DNA of 14,647 nt from contig JANYDV010000045.1 of assembly GCA_025363505.1 (NCBI GenBank), positions 1 to 14,647 of the forward strand, written 5' to 3'. This DNA is from Bacteroidota bacterium. Lineage in GTDB: Bacteria; Bacteroidota; Ignavibacteria; Palsa-1295. Under the pieces are notes generated by a model. It did not search any database, had not been told where the DNA came from, and was given only the letters and a program-made list of their open reading frames with translations. Positions 8,092 to 14,647 of this stretch are shown here, piece by piece (position 1 is the first letter of the stretch; each line of letters opens with the position of its first letter). Made by a program: the position numbers and the translations under genes.

Positions 8092-8978
8092 TATCTCGTT
8101 TGTCGGGCTGCGGCTGTGAGAGTATTTCGGAGTACCATTGCAATAGTCATCGGTCCTACTCCGCCTGGGACAGGTGTAATAGCCGAAGCAATTTCTTTCA
8201 CCGATTCAAAGTCCACATCTCCGACGAGTCGTGAACCGGATTTTTTTGAAGCATCGGGAATGCGATTCATCCCGACATCGATCACCACGGCTCCGGGCTT
8301 TACCATATCACGCGTAATAGCCAGCGGTGCTCCCATTGCGGCAATCAGAATATCTGCCGAGCGGGTATATTCACCAAGTTTATTTCCGGCAGCTGTATGT
8401 GCAAGCGTTACTATCGCATTCGCCCCATCAGCCTTTTGTGCTAAGAGGGCAGCAAGAGGCTTGCCGACAATATTCGATCTGCCGACGACAACGACATGCA
8501 TACCGGAGGTTTCGATTTTCTCACGCTTGATCATTTCCATAATACCCAGTGGTGTGCAAGGGACGAAGAAATCGCCTCGACCGATCGAGAGCCTTCCGAC
8601 ATTGATCGGATGAAATCCGTCAATATCTTTATGTGGGGCAATTGCCTCAATTACTTTTTCTTCGGAAATGTGTTTTGGTAATGGAAGCTGACACAAGATA
8701 GCATGAGTCTTACTGTCGTTATTGAGCTGTTCGATCAATTGCAATAATTCTTTTTCGGTTACTTGCTCGCTCAGACGAACAGTTTCGTGAGAGAAGCCGG
8801 ATTCCTCCGAAGACTTACCTTTATTGGCAACATAGACTTCGCTTGCGGGGGTGTTGCCGACGAGAATAAACACAATCCTCGGAATAACTCCGGTTTGTAG
8901 AATAAATGTCGCGGCTTCTTGCTTTACTTCGGCTCTGATCGTTTCGGACAATGCGCGTCCGTCGAGAAGATGGAACAT
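8091..8978 (-). CDS. folD: Bifunctional methylenetetrahydrofolate dehydrogenase / methenyltetrahydrofolate cyclohydrolase
   Basis: This 295-residue cytosolic enzyme interconverts 5,10-methylene-THF, methenyl-THF and 10-formyl-THF, usually with NADP. Catalytic-site residues are conserved: Tyr49 and Lys53 in SEVYVANK, Gln97 in CQLPLP, and Asp120 in DIDGFHPIN. The Rossmann segment VVGRSNIVGKP (164-174) and the PVPGGVGPMT signature (269-278) are present. I placed the start at 8978 (MFHLLDGRAL), 10 nt after the upstream gene's stop. An open frame continues upstream to an ATG at 9113, but the extra 45 residues lie inside the upstream gene in another frame and resemble no FolD N-terminus. The stop codon shares one base with the nadK start. 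Its product 10-formyl-THF supplies purine synthesis, the pathway of purL at the left edge. Confidence 0.97.
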   Translation of the reverse strand: MFHLLDGRALSETIRAEVKQEAATFILQTGVIPRIVFILVGNTPASEVYVANKGKSSEESGFSHETVRLSEQVTEKELLQLIEQLNNDSKTHAILCQLPLPKHISEEKVIEAIAPHKDIDGFHPINVGRLSIGRGDFFVPCTPLGIMEMIKREKIETSGMHVVVVGRSNIVGKPLAALLAQKADGANAIVTLAHTAAGNKLGEYTRSADILIAAMGAPLAITRDMVKPGAVVIDVGMNRIPDASKKSGSRLVGDVDFESVKEIASAITPVPGGVGPMTIAMVLRNTLTAAARQTR

Positions 8979-8988
8979 TGGTAAGATT

Positions 8989-9831
8989 TCAGCTATTGAT
9001 GAGGAGATCGGCTTCTGCTTCGATGGGTGATTCTTGATGTTGCGAGCGTTCGAACTCTGGGAACATAAATCGTTCGATGCTGAGCGCACTTCCGGTTGTA
9101 GGATTGATTTCAATCACTACACCCGAAATTTTGAGATCACCTTTTGCCGTTTCGTATTTATGAGGTGTACCATAAATGAAACGTTTGATAGCAATGTCAG
9201 TTCGAAGCCCAACACAACTATCATAGGGACCGGTCATTCCGACATCAGTCAGGTAGGCAGTTCCATTTGGCAGGATACGCTCGTCGGCAGTTTGAACGTG
9301 TGTATGTGTACCGAGCACGGCACTGACGCGTCCATCAAGGTAAAAGCCCATCGCTTGTTTTTCTGCAGTGGCTTCGGCGTGAAAATCAACAAGAATGTTT
9401 GGGGTCACGGCAAGAATTCTCTCAAGAGCCCAGTCGGCTGCTTTAAATGGGCAATCAATTGGTGGTAAAAATACTCTTCCCTGAATCGAAAGCACACCAA
9501 TTTTTACACCTGTTGCTGTTTCGAAAATCGCGTAGCCTGCGCCGCCATTTTCTCTGGGATAATTGAGAGGTCTCAGGATTCGACGTTCTTCTTTCATTAA
9601 CGGCCGTGCTTCCCAACGCTCCCATACGTGGTTGCCTGTGGTGATAATATCTACACCAACGCCGAACAATTCATCAGCATGTTTTCTTGTAAGAGATTTG
9701 CCTTCGTAAATATTTTCGCCATTGACGATCAGCGCATCGGCATTATATTTTTCTTTGAAGCCTTTGATCAATCTGACCACCATTGCTAATGCATCGGTGC
9801 CGACGATATCGCCTATAAATAATATTTTCAC
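8989..9831 (-). CDS. YmdB-family metallophosphoesterase (TIGR00282 type)
   Basis: This 280-residue predicted dinuclear metal phosphoesterase resembles Bacillus YmdB, which hydrolyses 2',3'-cyclic nucleotides and affects cell-fate decisions. Metal-ligand motifs run in the standard order: Asp8 (FIGDIVG), NGEN (37-40), GNHVW (66-70), DFHAE (149-153) and GTHTHV (174-179). The TAYLTDVGMTGPYDS block near 191-205 is typical of this family rather than of general phosphatases. About 15-20 acidic residues at the C-terminus (HQESPIEAEADL) extend beyond the usual length of about 265. The start codon is GTG (bases 9831-9829), chosen because MKILFIGD is the canonical N-terminus. It sits 20 nt after the upstream gene and 10 nt before folD. 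The natural substrate in this organism is unknown. Confidence 0.92.
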   Translation of the reverse strand: MKILFIGDIVGTDALAMVVRLIKGFKEKYNADALIVNGENIYEGKSLTRKHADELFGVGVDIITTGNHVWERWEARPLMKEERRILRPLNYPRENGGAGYAIFETATGVKIGVLSIQGRVFLPPIDCPFKAADWALERILAVTPNILVDFHAEATAEKQAMGFYLDGRVSAVLGTHTHVQTADERILPNGTAYLTDVGMTGPYDSCVGLRTDIAIKRFIYGTPHKYETAKGDLKISGVVIEINPTTGSALSIERFMFPEFERSQHQESPIEAEADLLINS

Positions 9832-9851
9832 GTTGTGCCGTAATATGGTGA

Positions 9852-11576
9852 TTAGTGCACGACAACAAGTTTTTGCGAAGAAACGAGCGCATCATCTAAA
9901 AATACAGAGACAAGGTATGATCCTGAACGACAAAAATTTGTTAAAATCAATTGGTCCGTCCGCGGTGCGCCGTTATATACAACTTTCCGTTGACCATCAA
10001 CTATTGAATGCAGCTCTACTCTCATTACCGAAGAGGTGTTAATATCCGCATCGGTAATCGAAAGAGCAACCGCATCATTGCTCGGATTAGGAAATAAAGT
10101 GATTTGAGATTTCACATCCGTCCTGTTTGGTACGGCATCAATAAACTCTACCCCATATTTTGTCAGCTGTCGCTCGGAGCCTGCGATAGGCACAATCCCG
10201 TTAATCGTGGGCAAGTTTGTTTTTACGATACCAATACCTTTGACAAGCCAGATAGTTTGAACCCCCGAAAATGATCCTAAGGGAATAATGCTTAATGAAA
10301 TATTTGCCGCTCCATTAATAAAAAATTTATAAGCGGTATCGAAATGTCCGGCAGGGACAGTGACACTGTCTATTCCTTGATAACTGCCCGTTACAGTTAG
10401 ATCAATTGATACTGTCGTGCCTTGAAAATCTATTTGTTGGGCTAAATGAGTAATCGCATACTGTTTTTTAACGCCACCGGAGAGAATAAAATAATTTACG
10501 AAGCTATCAGGAGGGGTAAGTATCGTTGCGAAAGCTTGGGGTACGAATGTTCCTAAAAACTGTGCATCGGCATATGCCAGAATATCTCCTTTCACATCAG
10601 GGAGATAGTGCAGGTTGTTTTCTTGTCCTTTGGAACGGTTGGTAATATTCGATGTGTCTTTTGCCCATGCGACGTTTGTGCTTCCCGAAAAATTCTGTCC
10701 GGTGCGCCAGACCACAAAAGAAGCTCGATTCTTTGTGCTATCAATTGGCACCCCTAGTGTATCAGTCGTGTAGGCATCATAAATATTGTAATGTCCGAGA
10801 TCAAGAGGGAATATTTCTGTTGCTTTTGTATTATCAATTTTTGCTCCGTGTTGTAAGCCCGGAGAAGGTTTTGTCTGCAAACTAAAATCAACAAACGAAT
10901 TATGAGTCGTTACGCCTTTTTCGTTGCGCTCCATCGAAACACCAAGTTTCAAATTTGCACCCCCTGTAATACCTGCATCAATTGTTGCCGGAAGATTGCC
11001 GGTGCCGCCAACCGCATATTGTACACCATCAAGAATGCCCGATGCCTTGAGTCCATCTGTGATTACGGTATCTAAACCGTCGGTAATTACGACGGCATCA
11101 TGTGTTTGCGAAAGAGCAAAATCGACATTGAAGAATGCATTGCCGCCAAGTTTGCGGAGCTTCTTACTACTGGGCGAGTTATTGTCAATCAGACTTGAAT
11201 ACGTTTCAAAGTCTGCCCCGCTTAGATCAATCCCTCCCGCAGTAGCGGTAGCATTTACTGCAATAACTACAAAACTCCCTGAAGTGACAGACAATGTATG
11301 TCCTCCTACAGAACCCGGAAAGATCCAGCCTTCGGCAGGTTTGCTCAATACTCCACCCGAAAGAAGCCCACCCGAGCTATCAAAACGTGCGAGAATGCAA
11401 CCATCAAGATACAAGGTATGGTCGGTTGGGTTATAGAGCTCGATAAACGAGTCGTTGGCAAGACCGCTACGGACTGTACCTATATAGATTTCGTTGATCA
11501 CAATGCCCAAGGCATTGGTTTGCGCTGTGGCAAATTGCGGAAATAGTAATGTTAGAAGAAAAAGTATGTATTTCAT
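9852..11576 (-). CDS. Secreted DUF4876/lamin-tail-like protein with type IX sorting domain
   Basis: This 574-residue protein probably reaches the cell surface or the medium. A Sec signal peptide spans residues 1-18 (hydrophobic core, then ATA before Gln19). Residues about 24-245 resemble the lamin-tail/DUF4876 beta-sandwich: VINEIYIG, SFIELYNPTDHTLYLDG, WIFPG, and the IDLSGADFETY stretch. Residues about 365-460 contain a DSVTVPAGHFDTAYKF...TIWLVKGIGIVK pattern seen in many envelope lipoprotein-like beta domains. Residues about 488-574 look like a Por/T9SS type A sorting domain: LFPNPSNDAVALSI near the start, GSYLVSVFL near the end. A short internal repeat VITDGL occurs twice at 163-175. No catalytic motif is visible, so binding or a structural role is more likely than enzymatic activity. 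It is the first gene of the minus-strand run. Confidence 0.8.
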   Translation of the reverse strand: MKYILFLLTLLFPQFATAQTNALGIVINEIYIGTVRSGLANDSFIELYNPTDHTLYLDGCILARFDSSGGLLSGGVLSKPAEGWIFPGSVGGHTLSVTSGSFVVIAVNATATAGGIDLSGADFETYSSLIDNNSPSSKKLRKLGGNAFFNVDFALSQTHDAVVITDGLDTVITDGLKASGILDGVQYAVGGTGNLPATIDAGITGGANLKLGVSMERNEKGVTTHNSFVDFSLQTKPSPGLQHGAKIDNTKATEIFPLDLGHYNIYDAYTTDTLGVPIDSTKNRASFVVWRTGQNFSGSTNVAWAKDTSNITNRSKGQENNLHYLPDVKGDILAYADAQFLGTFVPQAFATILTPPDSFVNYFILSGGVKKQYAITHLAQQIDFQGTTVSIDLTVTGSYQGIDSVTVPAGHFDTAYKFFINGAANISLSIIPLGSFSGVQTIWLVKGIGIVKTNLPTINGIVPIAGSERQLTKYGVEFIDAVPNRTDVKSQITLFPNPSNDAVALSITDADINTSSVMRVELHSIVDGQRKVVYNGAPRTDQLILTNFCRSGSYLVSVFLDDALVSSQKLVVVH

Positions 11577-11770
11577 TGTAAATATTATTTCTGGTTAGGC
11601 GATACTCCCGAGAATAGTAACAGTTGAAGTTGGAAATAGTGTCTTTTTCGAAGTAAATCTCAGATTTTTAGAAATTTCCAAAAAACGAGGAAAAAAGACA
11701 TATAGTAGAACTACACAAGGATAAACACTGTTAAGAACCCGCTTAGCAAAAGAAGAAATTTTATACAACT
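11577..11770. promoter_or_regulatory. Divergent intergenic region between the T9SS-protein gene and rpmF
   Basis: This 194-bp AT-rich gap must hold the start signals for both the minus-strand run and rpmF, because the two genes point away from each other. I could not identify a convincing -35/-10 pair, nor a Bacteroidota TAnnTTTG box, on either strand. TATAGT at 11701-11706 is a possible -10 for rpmF, but it has no good -35 at the right distance. Neither flanking start codon has a strong Shine-Dalgarno. No open frame or RNA gene is visible in the gap. Confidence 0.45.
11655..11667. repeat. 13-bp palindrome, candidate operator
   Basis: AAATCT-C-AGATTT is a perfect inverted repeat with one central base. 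It lies about 80 bp upstream of the minus-strand gene and about 105 bp upstream of rpmF. Its position between divergent genes fits an operator, but AT-rich DNA gives such palindromes by chance and no regulator is known. Confidence 0.3.
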
Positions 11771-11956
11771 ATGCCAAATCCTACGCATCGAAATAGCCGA
11801 ACACGTCGCGACAAGCGTCGTACGCATTACAAAGCAGCAATGCCTGCTTTTGGCGAGTGCAAGAACTGTTCAGCAATGAAATTGCTCCATCGCGCTTGTC
11901 CGAACTGCGGCCATTACAATGGTAGGCAGATGTTCGAGACCAAGACAGCCGCGTAA
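11771..11956 (+). CDS. rpmF: 50S ribosomal protein L32, zinc-ribbon form
   Basis: This 61-residue protein of the large ribosomal subunit has the classic L32 N-terminus MPNPTHRNSRTRRDKRR. It also has a complete zinc ribbon with Cys30, Cys33, Cys43 and Cys46 (CKNC ... CPNC). Length and composition are normal. It heads the conserved rpmF-plsX-fabH-fabD neighbourhood. The yceD/DUF177 gene that often precedes rpmF is absent, and a divergent secreted-protein gene sits there instead. A terminator follows 21 nt after the stop, so rpmF can be transcribed separately from the lipid genes. Confidence 0.97.
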   Translation: MPNPTHRNSRTRRDKRRTHYKAAMPAFGECKNCSAMKLLHRACPNCGHYNGRQMFETKTAA

Positions 11957-11977
11957 CTGTTTACGCAACGTTTTATC

Positions 11978-12021
11978 GCCGTTCATCTTGTCATATTTTC
12001 AAGATGAGCGGCTTTCTTTTT
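11978..12021 (+). terminator. Intrinsic terminator between rpmF and plsX
   Basis: A 13-bp stem pairs GCCGTTCATCTTG (11978-11990) with CAAGATGAGCGGC (12000-12012). One pair is a G-U wobble and the loop is 9 nt. TTTCTTTTT follows at 12013-12021. This is a textbook rho-independent terminator for the plus strand. The mirrored strand lacks a comparable T-run, so it appears one-directional. Confidence 0.88.
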
Positions 12022-12046
12022 GAACCCACTCTCTCGATACTATTAT
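12020..12046 (+). promoter_or_regulatory. Possible plsX promoter overlapping the terminator T-tract
   Basis: TTGAAC (12020-12025) and TATTAT (12041-12046) are separated by 15 nt, short of the usual 17. The downstream box ends 5 nt before the plsX ATG at 12052, so transcription would begin at or next to the start codon. A promoter is needed here if the preceding terminator is efficient, but the elements are only approximate. Confidence 0.25.
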
Positions 12047-12051
12047 AGCCG

Positions 12052-13062
12052 ATGATCCGGATCGGGTTAGATACCATGGGCGCCGACTTCTCACCCTTGA
12101 ACGAGGTGAGTGGCGCATTATCGGCTCTTAGTGAATCTACTCATGAGATTCAGATCATCCTCTTCGGTAAGCAGGACCTCCTAAAAGAACAACTCACGAA
12201 TAATCCATTTCCCGGAAGGATCGAGATCGTCAATGCCGATGAGGTCATTACGATGAATGACGAACCTGTAGCGGCATTGCGACAAAAACGAAATAGCTCG
12301 ATCGTTCAAGGATTGATTGCCCTCAAAGAAGGAAAAATTGATGCGTTTGTCAGTGCAGGGAATACCGGAGCTGTGATGGGTGGTGCAACGCTCGAACTTG
12401 GCAGAATACCCGGAGTGAGCCGTCCGATGATCGGCTCTCAATTCCCGAGATCGAACGGTGGCTTTACACTTGTTTTCGATGTCGGGGCAACCGTTGATGC
12501 AAAACCACATTGGTTAAAAGAGTATGGGGTGATGGGGACGATCTATGCTCGTGAGATTTTTGGTATCACCAATCCGACGGTAGCGTTGCTTTCGGTTGGT
12601 GAAGAAAAATCAAAAGGGAATGAGTTGGTACTCGAATCACAAAAAATACTTTCGCAAACGGAGCTAAACTTCATAGGGAATGTTGAAGGAAGAGATATTT
12701 TGCTCGGCAAAGCAGATATCGTGCTTTGCGATGGCTTTACCGGAAATGTTGTTTTGAAATTTGCAGAGAGTGTTCTTATTACACTCAAAACGAGAATTCG
12801 TGCGTATGCCGACAAAGGCATTATTCAGAAGATCAAAGCAGCGATCACTGCATCGGTGTTGAAAGCAACACTTCGTGATTTTGATTATCAAGAGCACGGA
12901 GGCGTTCCGTTGCTTGGTGTGAATGGGGTCGTGATCATTGGTCACGGGAGTTCTTCACCCAAAGCCATCAGAACAATGATCTTCAGAGCTGAAGAAATGG
13001 TACGGAAAGATATTTGTGGTGTAGTGCGAACGGCACTCGCCAAGGAGAATGCGCCTGTATGA
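12052..13062 (+). CDS. plsX: Phosphate acyltransferase PlsX
   Basis: This 336-residue peripheral membrane enzyme converts acyl-ACP and phosphate to acyl-phosphate, the donor used by PlsY for glycerol-3-phosphate acylation. Seen in the sequence: N-terminal IGLDTMGADFSP (family usual LDAMGGD-AP); SAGNTGA (101-107); SVGEEKSKGNE (181-191); DGFTGNVVLK (227-236); GGVPLLGVNG (283-292); and the HGSSS turn (298-302). Length is normal for the family. The second glycine of the usual AMGGD motif is replaced by Ala11, and the preceding Ala by Thr8. The start is fixed by the canonical MIRIGLD sequence and has no Shine-Dalgarno. The stop overlaps the fabH start (ATGA), indicating coupling. Confidence 0.97.
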   Translation: MIRIGLDTMGADFSPLNEVSGALSALSESTHEIQIILFGKQDLLKEQLTNNPFPGRIEIVNADEVITMNDEPVAALRQKRNSSIVQGLIALKEGKIDAFVSAGNTGAVMGGATLELGRIPGVSRPMIGSQFPRSNGGFTLVFDVGATVDAKPHWLKEYGVMGTIYAREIFGITNPTVALLSVGEEKSKGNELVLESQKILSQTELNFIGNVEGRDILLGKADIVLCDGFTGNVVLKFAESVLITLKTRIRAYADKGIIQKIKAAITASVLKATLRDFDYQEHGGVPLLGVNGVVIIGHGSSSPKAIRTMIFRAEEMVRKDICGVVRTALAKENAPV

Positions 13063-14057
13063 GTGATAAGAAAGTAGTTCGTGCCGGGATAACGGCTGTT
13101 GCCCATTTCGTGCCTGACGAGGTTGTACCAAATTCTTTTTTTGAATCGTATCTCGATACGACTGATGAATGGATACAGTCACGTGCCGGCATAAAAGAGC
13201 GTAGAATTTTGCGTAACGGCGCAACGAGTGATCTGGCGGTTCCGGCGATAAAAAAATTGCTGGAGCAACGTGGTATCGCTGCGACCGATATTGATATGAT
13301 TTTGGTTGGCACGGTCACACCTGATATGCTTTTCCCGTCGACGGCTTGTGTGATTCAAGAAAAGATCGGAGCAACGAATGCTTGGGGGTTTGATCTTTCT
13401 GCGGCGTGTTCAGGTTTTTTGTTTACACTCGAAACCGGGAGAAGATTTATTGAGAGCGGTGCGGCGAAGAAAATATTAATCGTCGGTGCTGACAAAATGA
13501 GTTCTATCACGAACTATCAAGATCGCAATACGTGTATCTTATTCGGTGATGGCGCCGGAGTGGTGCTTCTCGAACCGGTTGATGAAGCATTAGGTATTCG
13601 GGATTCGATTTTGCGAATTGACGGCACCGGAGGCGAGTACTTACATATGAAAGGCGGAGGTAGTTTGAACCCTCCATCTCATGAGACGATTGATAAACAA
13701 ATGCATTACGTCTATCAAGACGGCAAAGCAGTCTTTAAGCGTGCGGTAATCGGGATGGCAGATGTCTCTGCCGAGATAGTCGAACGTAACAACCTTACGA
13801 AAAATGATATTGCATTTTTAGTACCTCATCAAGCAAACTTGCGTATTATTGAAGCGGCACGTGAGCGTGTTGGGTTAACACACGATCAAGTGATGATCAA
13901 TATTGATCGATATGGAAATACTACTTCCGGCACAATACCGATCTGCTTGAGCGAGTGGTCGGCAGCCGGAAAAATCAAAAAAGGTGACTATCTTGTCCTT
14001 GCAAGTTTCGGGGCGGGATTTACGTGGGGTTCGATCTTATTGCGTTGGGCATTTTAA
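13059..14057 (+). CDS. fabH: Beta-ketoacyl-ACP synthase III
   Basis: This 332-residue cytosolic enzyme condenses acetyl-CoA (or a branched acyl-CoA) with malonyl-ACP to start fatty-acid elongation. The catalytic triad is complete: Cys117 (DLSAACSGF), His257 (VPHQANLRI) and Asn287 (YGNTTSGTIP). The DTTDEWIQSRAGIKERR block near 33-49 and FGDGAGVVLLEP near 162-173 are also typical. I chose ATG 13059, which overlaps the plsX stop by 4 nt. It is preceded by AAGGAG at 13042-13047, 11 nt upstream and one of the few Shine-Dalgarno-like sites in the window. An in-frame ATG at 13014 would add 15 residues from inside plsX with no family resemblance. It is co-transcribed with plsX and fabD. Confidence 0.97.
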   Translation: MSDKKVVRAGITAVAHFVPDEVVPNSFFESYLDTTDEWIQSRAGIKERRILRNGATSDLAVPAIKKLLEQRGIAATDIDMILVGTVTPDMLFPSTACVIQEKIGATNAWGFDLSAACSGFLFTLETGRRFIESGAAKKILIVGADKMSSITNYQDRNTCILFGDGAGVVLLEPVDEALGIRDSILRIDGTGGEYLHMKGGGSLNPPSHETIDKQMHYVYQDGKAVFKRAVIGMADVSAEIVERNNLTKNDIAFLVPHQANLRIIEAARERVGLTHDQVMINIDRYGNTTSGTIPICLSEWSAAGKIKKGDYLVLASFGAGFTWGSILLRWAF

Positions 14058-14063
14058 TCTACT

Positions 14064-14647
14064 ATGAAAGCATACGTATTTCCTGGGCAAGGTTCGCAAT
14101 ATATCGGCATGGCAAAAGAATTTGCCGAAGCAATTCCGGAAGCAAAAAATTTGTTGCAACAAGCTGATGATTTGCTTCACGTGCATTTGTCAAAGACAAT
14201 GCTCGAAGGACCCGAGGAGCTATTAAAGCAAACAGAATTTACCCAACCGGCAATTTTTTTGCATTCGATGATTGCGTTGCGATGTTCATCCACCGGAGAT
14301 CACCCAACGGCTGTAGCTGGTCATTCACTTGGCGAATTTTCTGCACTGTGCGCCGCCGAGGCGATCAGTTTTAATGATGCTCTTTCGCTTGTACATCTGC
14401 GTGGCACATTAATGGCAGAAGCGGGGAAACGACAGATCGGCACGATGGCAGCAATCATTGGTATGGATGAAACGCTGCTTCGTGAAATGTGTGTTGCTGT
14501 CGAAGCAGAAACAAACCATATCGTCCGTCCGGCAAATTTTAATTCGCCCGGGCAAATAGTTATTAGTGGTTCGGTTGATGGTGTTCGTGAAGCAATGAAA
14601 CGAGCAAAAGAAGCAGGTATTCGCATCGTAAAAGAACTTCCTGTTTC
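14064..14647 (+). CDS. fabD: Malonyl-CoA:ACP transacylase FabD, 3'-truncated by window edge
   Basis: This cytosolic enzyme transfers malonyl from CoA to ACP, supplying the extender unit that FabH uses. About 194 residues are visible out of the usual 290-310. The N-terminus MKAYVFPGQGSQYIGM carries the oxyanion-hole GQGSQ. Ser88 in GHSLGE is the acylated nucleophile, and Arg113 in VHLRG binds the malonyl carboxylate. The visible sequence ends at LPVS, just before the point where the family has its catalytic histidine. The frame is open to the last base. It starts 6 nt after the fabH stop, with no evident Shine-Dalgarno, consistent with an operon. Confidence 0.96.
   Translation, partial: MKAYVFPGQGSQYIGMAKEFAEAIPEAKNLLQQADDLLHVHLSKTMLEGPEELLKQTEFTQPAIFLHSMIALRCSSTGDHPTAVAGHSLGEFSALCAAEAISFNDALSLVHLRGTLMAEAGKRQIGTMAAIIGMDETLLREMCVAVEAETNHIVRPANFNSPGQIVISGSVDGVREAMKRAKEAGIRIVKELPV

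Noticed and set aside
8116..8613. 165-codon open frame on the plus strand opposite folD
   Set aside because: It is fully antisense to a gene with complete FolD motifs. Its translation is low-complexity (Ile, Ser, Pro, Thr) with no family resemblance, typical of a shadow frame.
8979..9113. N-terminal extension of folD to an upstream ATG
   Set aside because: The 45 extra residues come from another frame of the upstream phosphoesterase gene. The canonical FolD start MFHLLDGRAL is at 8978, 10 nt after the preceding stop.
11053..11088. Short internal repeat (VITDGL twice) in the secreted protein as a repeat array
   Set aside because: Only two copies of six residues occur, with no further periodicity, so it is a local duplication rather than a repeat domain.
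10924..11436. 170-codon open frame on the plus strand opposite the T9SS-protein gene
   Set aside because: It is antisense to an intact gene with a signal peptide and sorting domain. The product is Pro/Ser/Thr-rich and has no start signal or recognisable domain.

Overview
The window is a compact bacterial chromosomal segment of ordinary, non-mobile gene content. It probably comes from the Bacteroidota/Chlorobi side of the tree, for example an Ignavibacteria- or Kapabacteria-like lineage. The evidence is a secreted protein with a C-terminal type IX secretion (Por) sorting domain, a general lack of strong Shine-Dalgarno sequences, the small-type PurL, and moderate, uniform base composition. This placement is inference: no rRNA or tRNA gene is present to confirm it. 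I saw no insertion sequence, phage gene, CRISPR array, toxin-antitoxin pair or frameshifted gene.

Layout. (1) 1-2007: 3' part of purL (purine synthesis), cut by the left edge. (2) 2084-7132, plus strand: a tight four-gene run of a membrane sensor histidine kinase, an NtrC/AlgB-type sigma-54 response regulator, a CPBP-family intramembrane protease and cdsA (CDP-diacylglycerol synthase). The gaps are 10 nt, 6 nt and a 4-nt ATGA overlap. A weak hairpin separates this run from purL. (3) 7138-11576, minus strand, converging on cdsA with only 5 bp between the stop codons. Read 5' to 3' it holds a T9SS-sorted DUF4876/lamin-tail-like surface protein, a YmdB-type metallophosphoesterase, folD and nadK, all closely spaced. 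(4) 11577-11770: divergent promoter region with a 13-bp palindrome. (5) 11771-14647, plus strand: rpmF (ribosomal protein L32), a clear intrinsic terminator, then plsX, fabH and the 5' part of fabD, cut by the right edge.

How the genes fit together. PlsX, FabH and FabD start fatty-acid and phospholipid synthesis. CdsA works further down the same route, turning phosphatidate into CDP-diacylglycerol. The two-component pair co-oriented with the CPBP protease and cdsA suggests an envelope- or membrane-responsive operon. FolD (an NADP-linked folate enzyme) and NadK (which makes NADP) share one transcription unit and overlap by one base, and FolD's product 10-formyl-THF feeds purine synthesis. The least ordinary points are the membrane-stress-like operon, the variant sigma-54 contact loop of its regulator, the secreted protein at the head of a housekeeping operon, and the terminator and promoter arrangement between rpmF and plsX. 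None amounts to a clearly new biological system.
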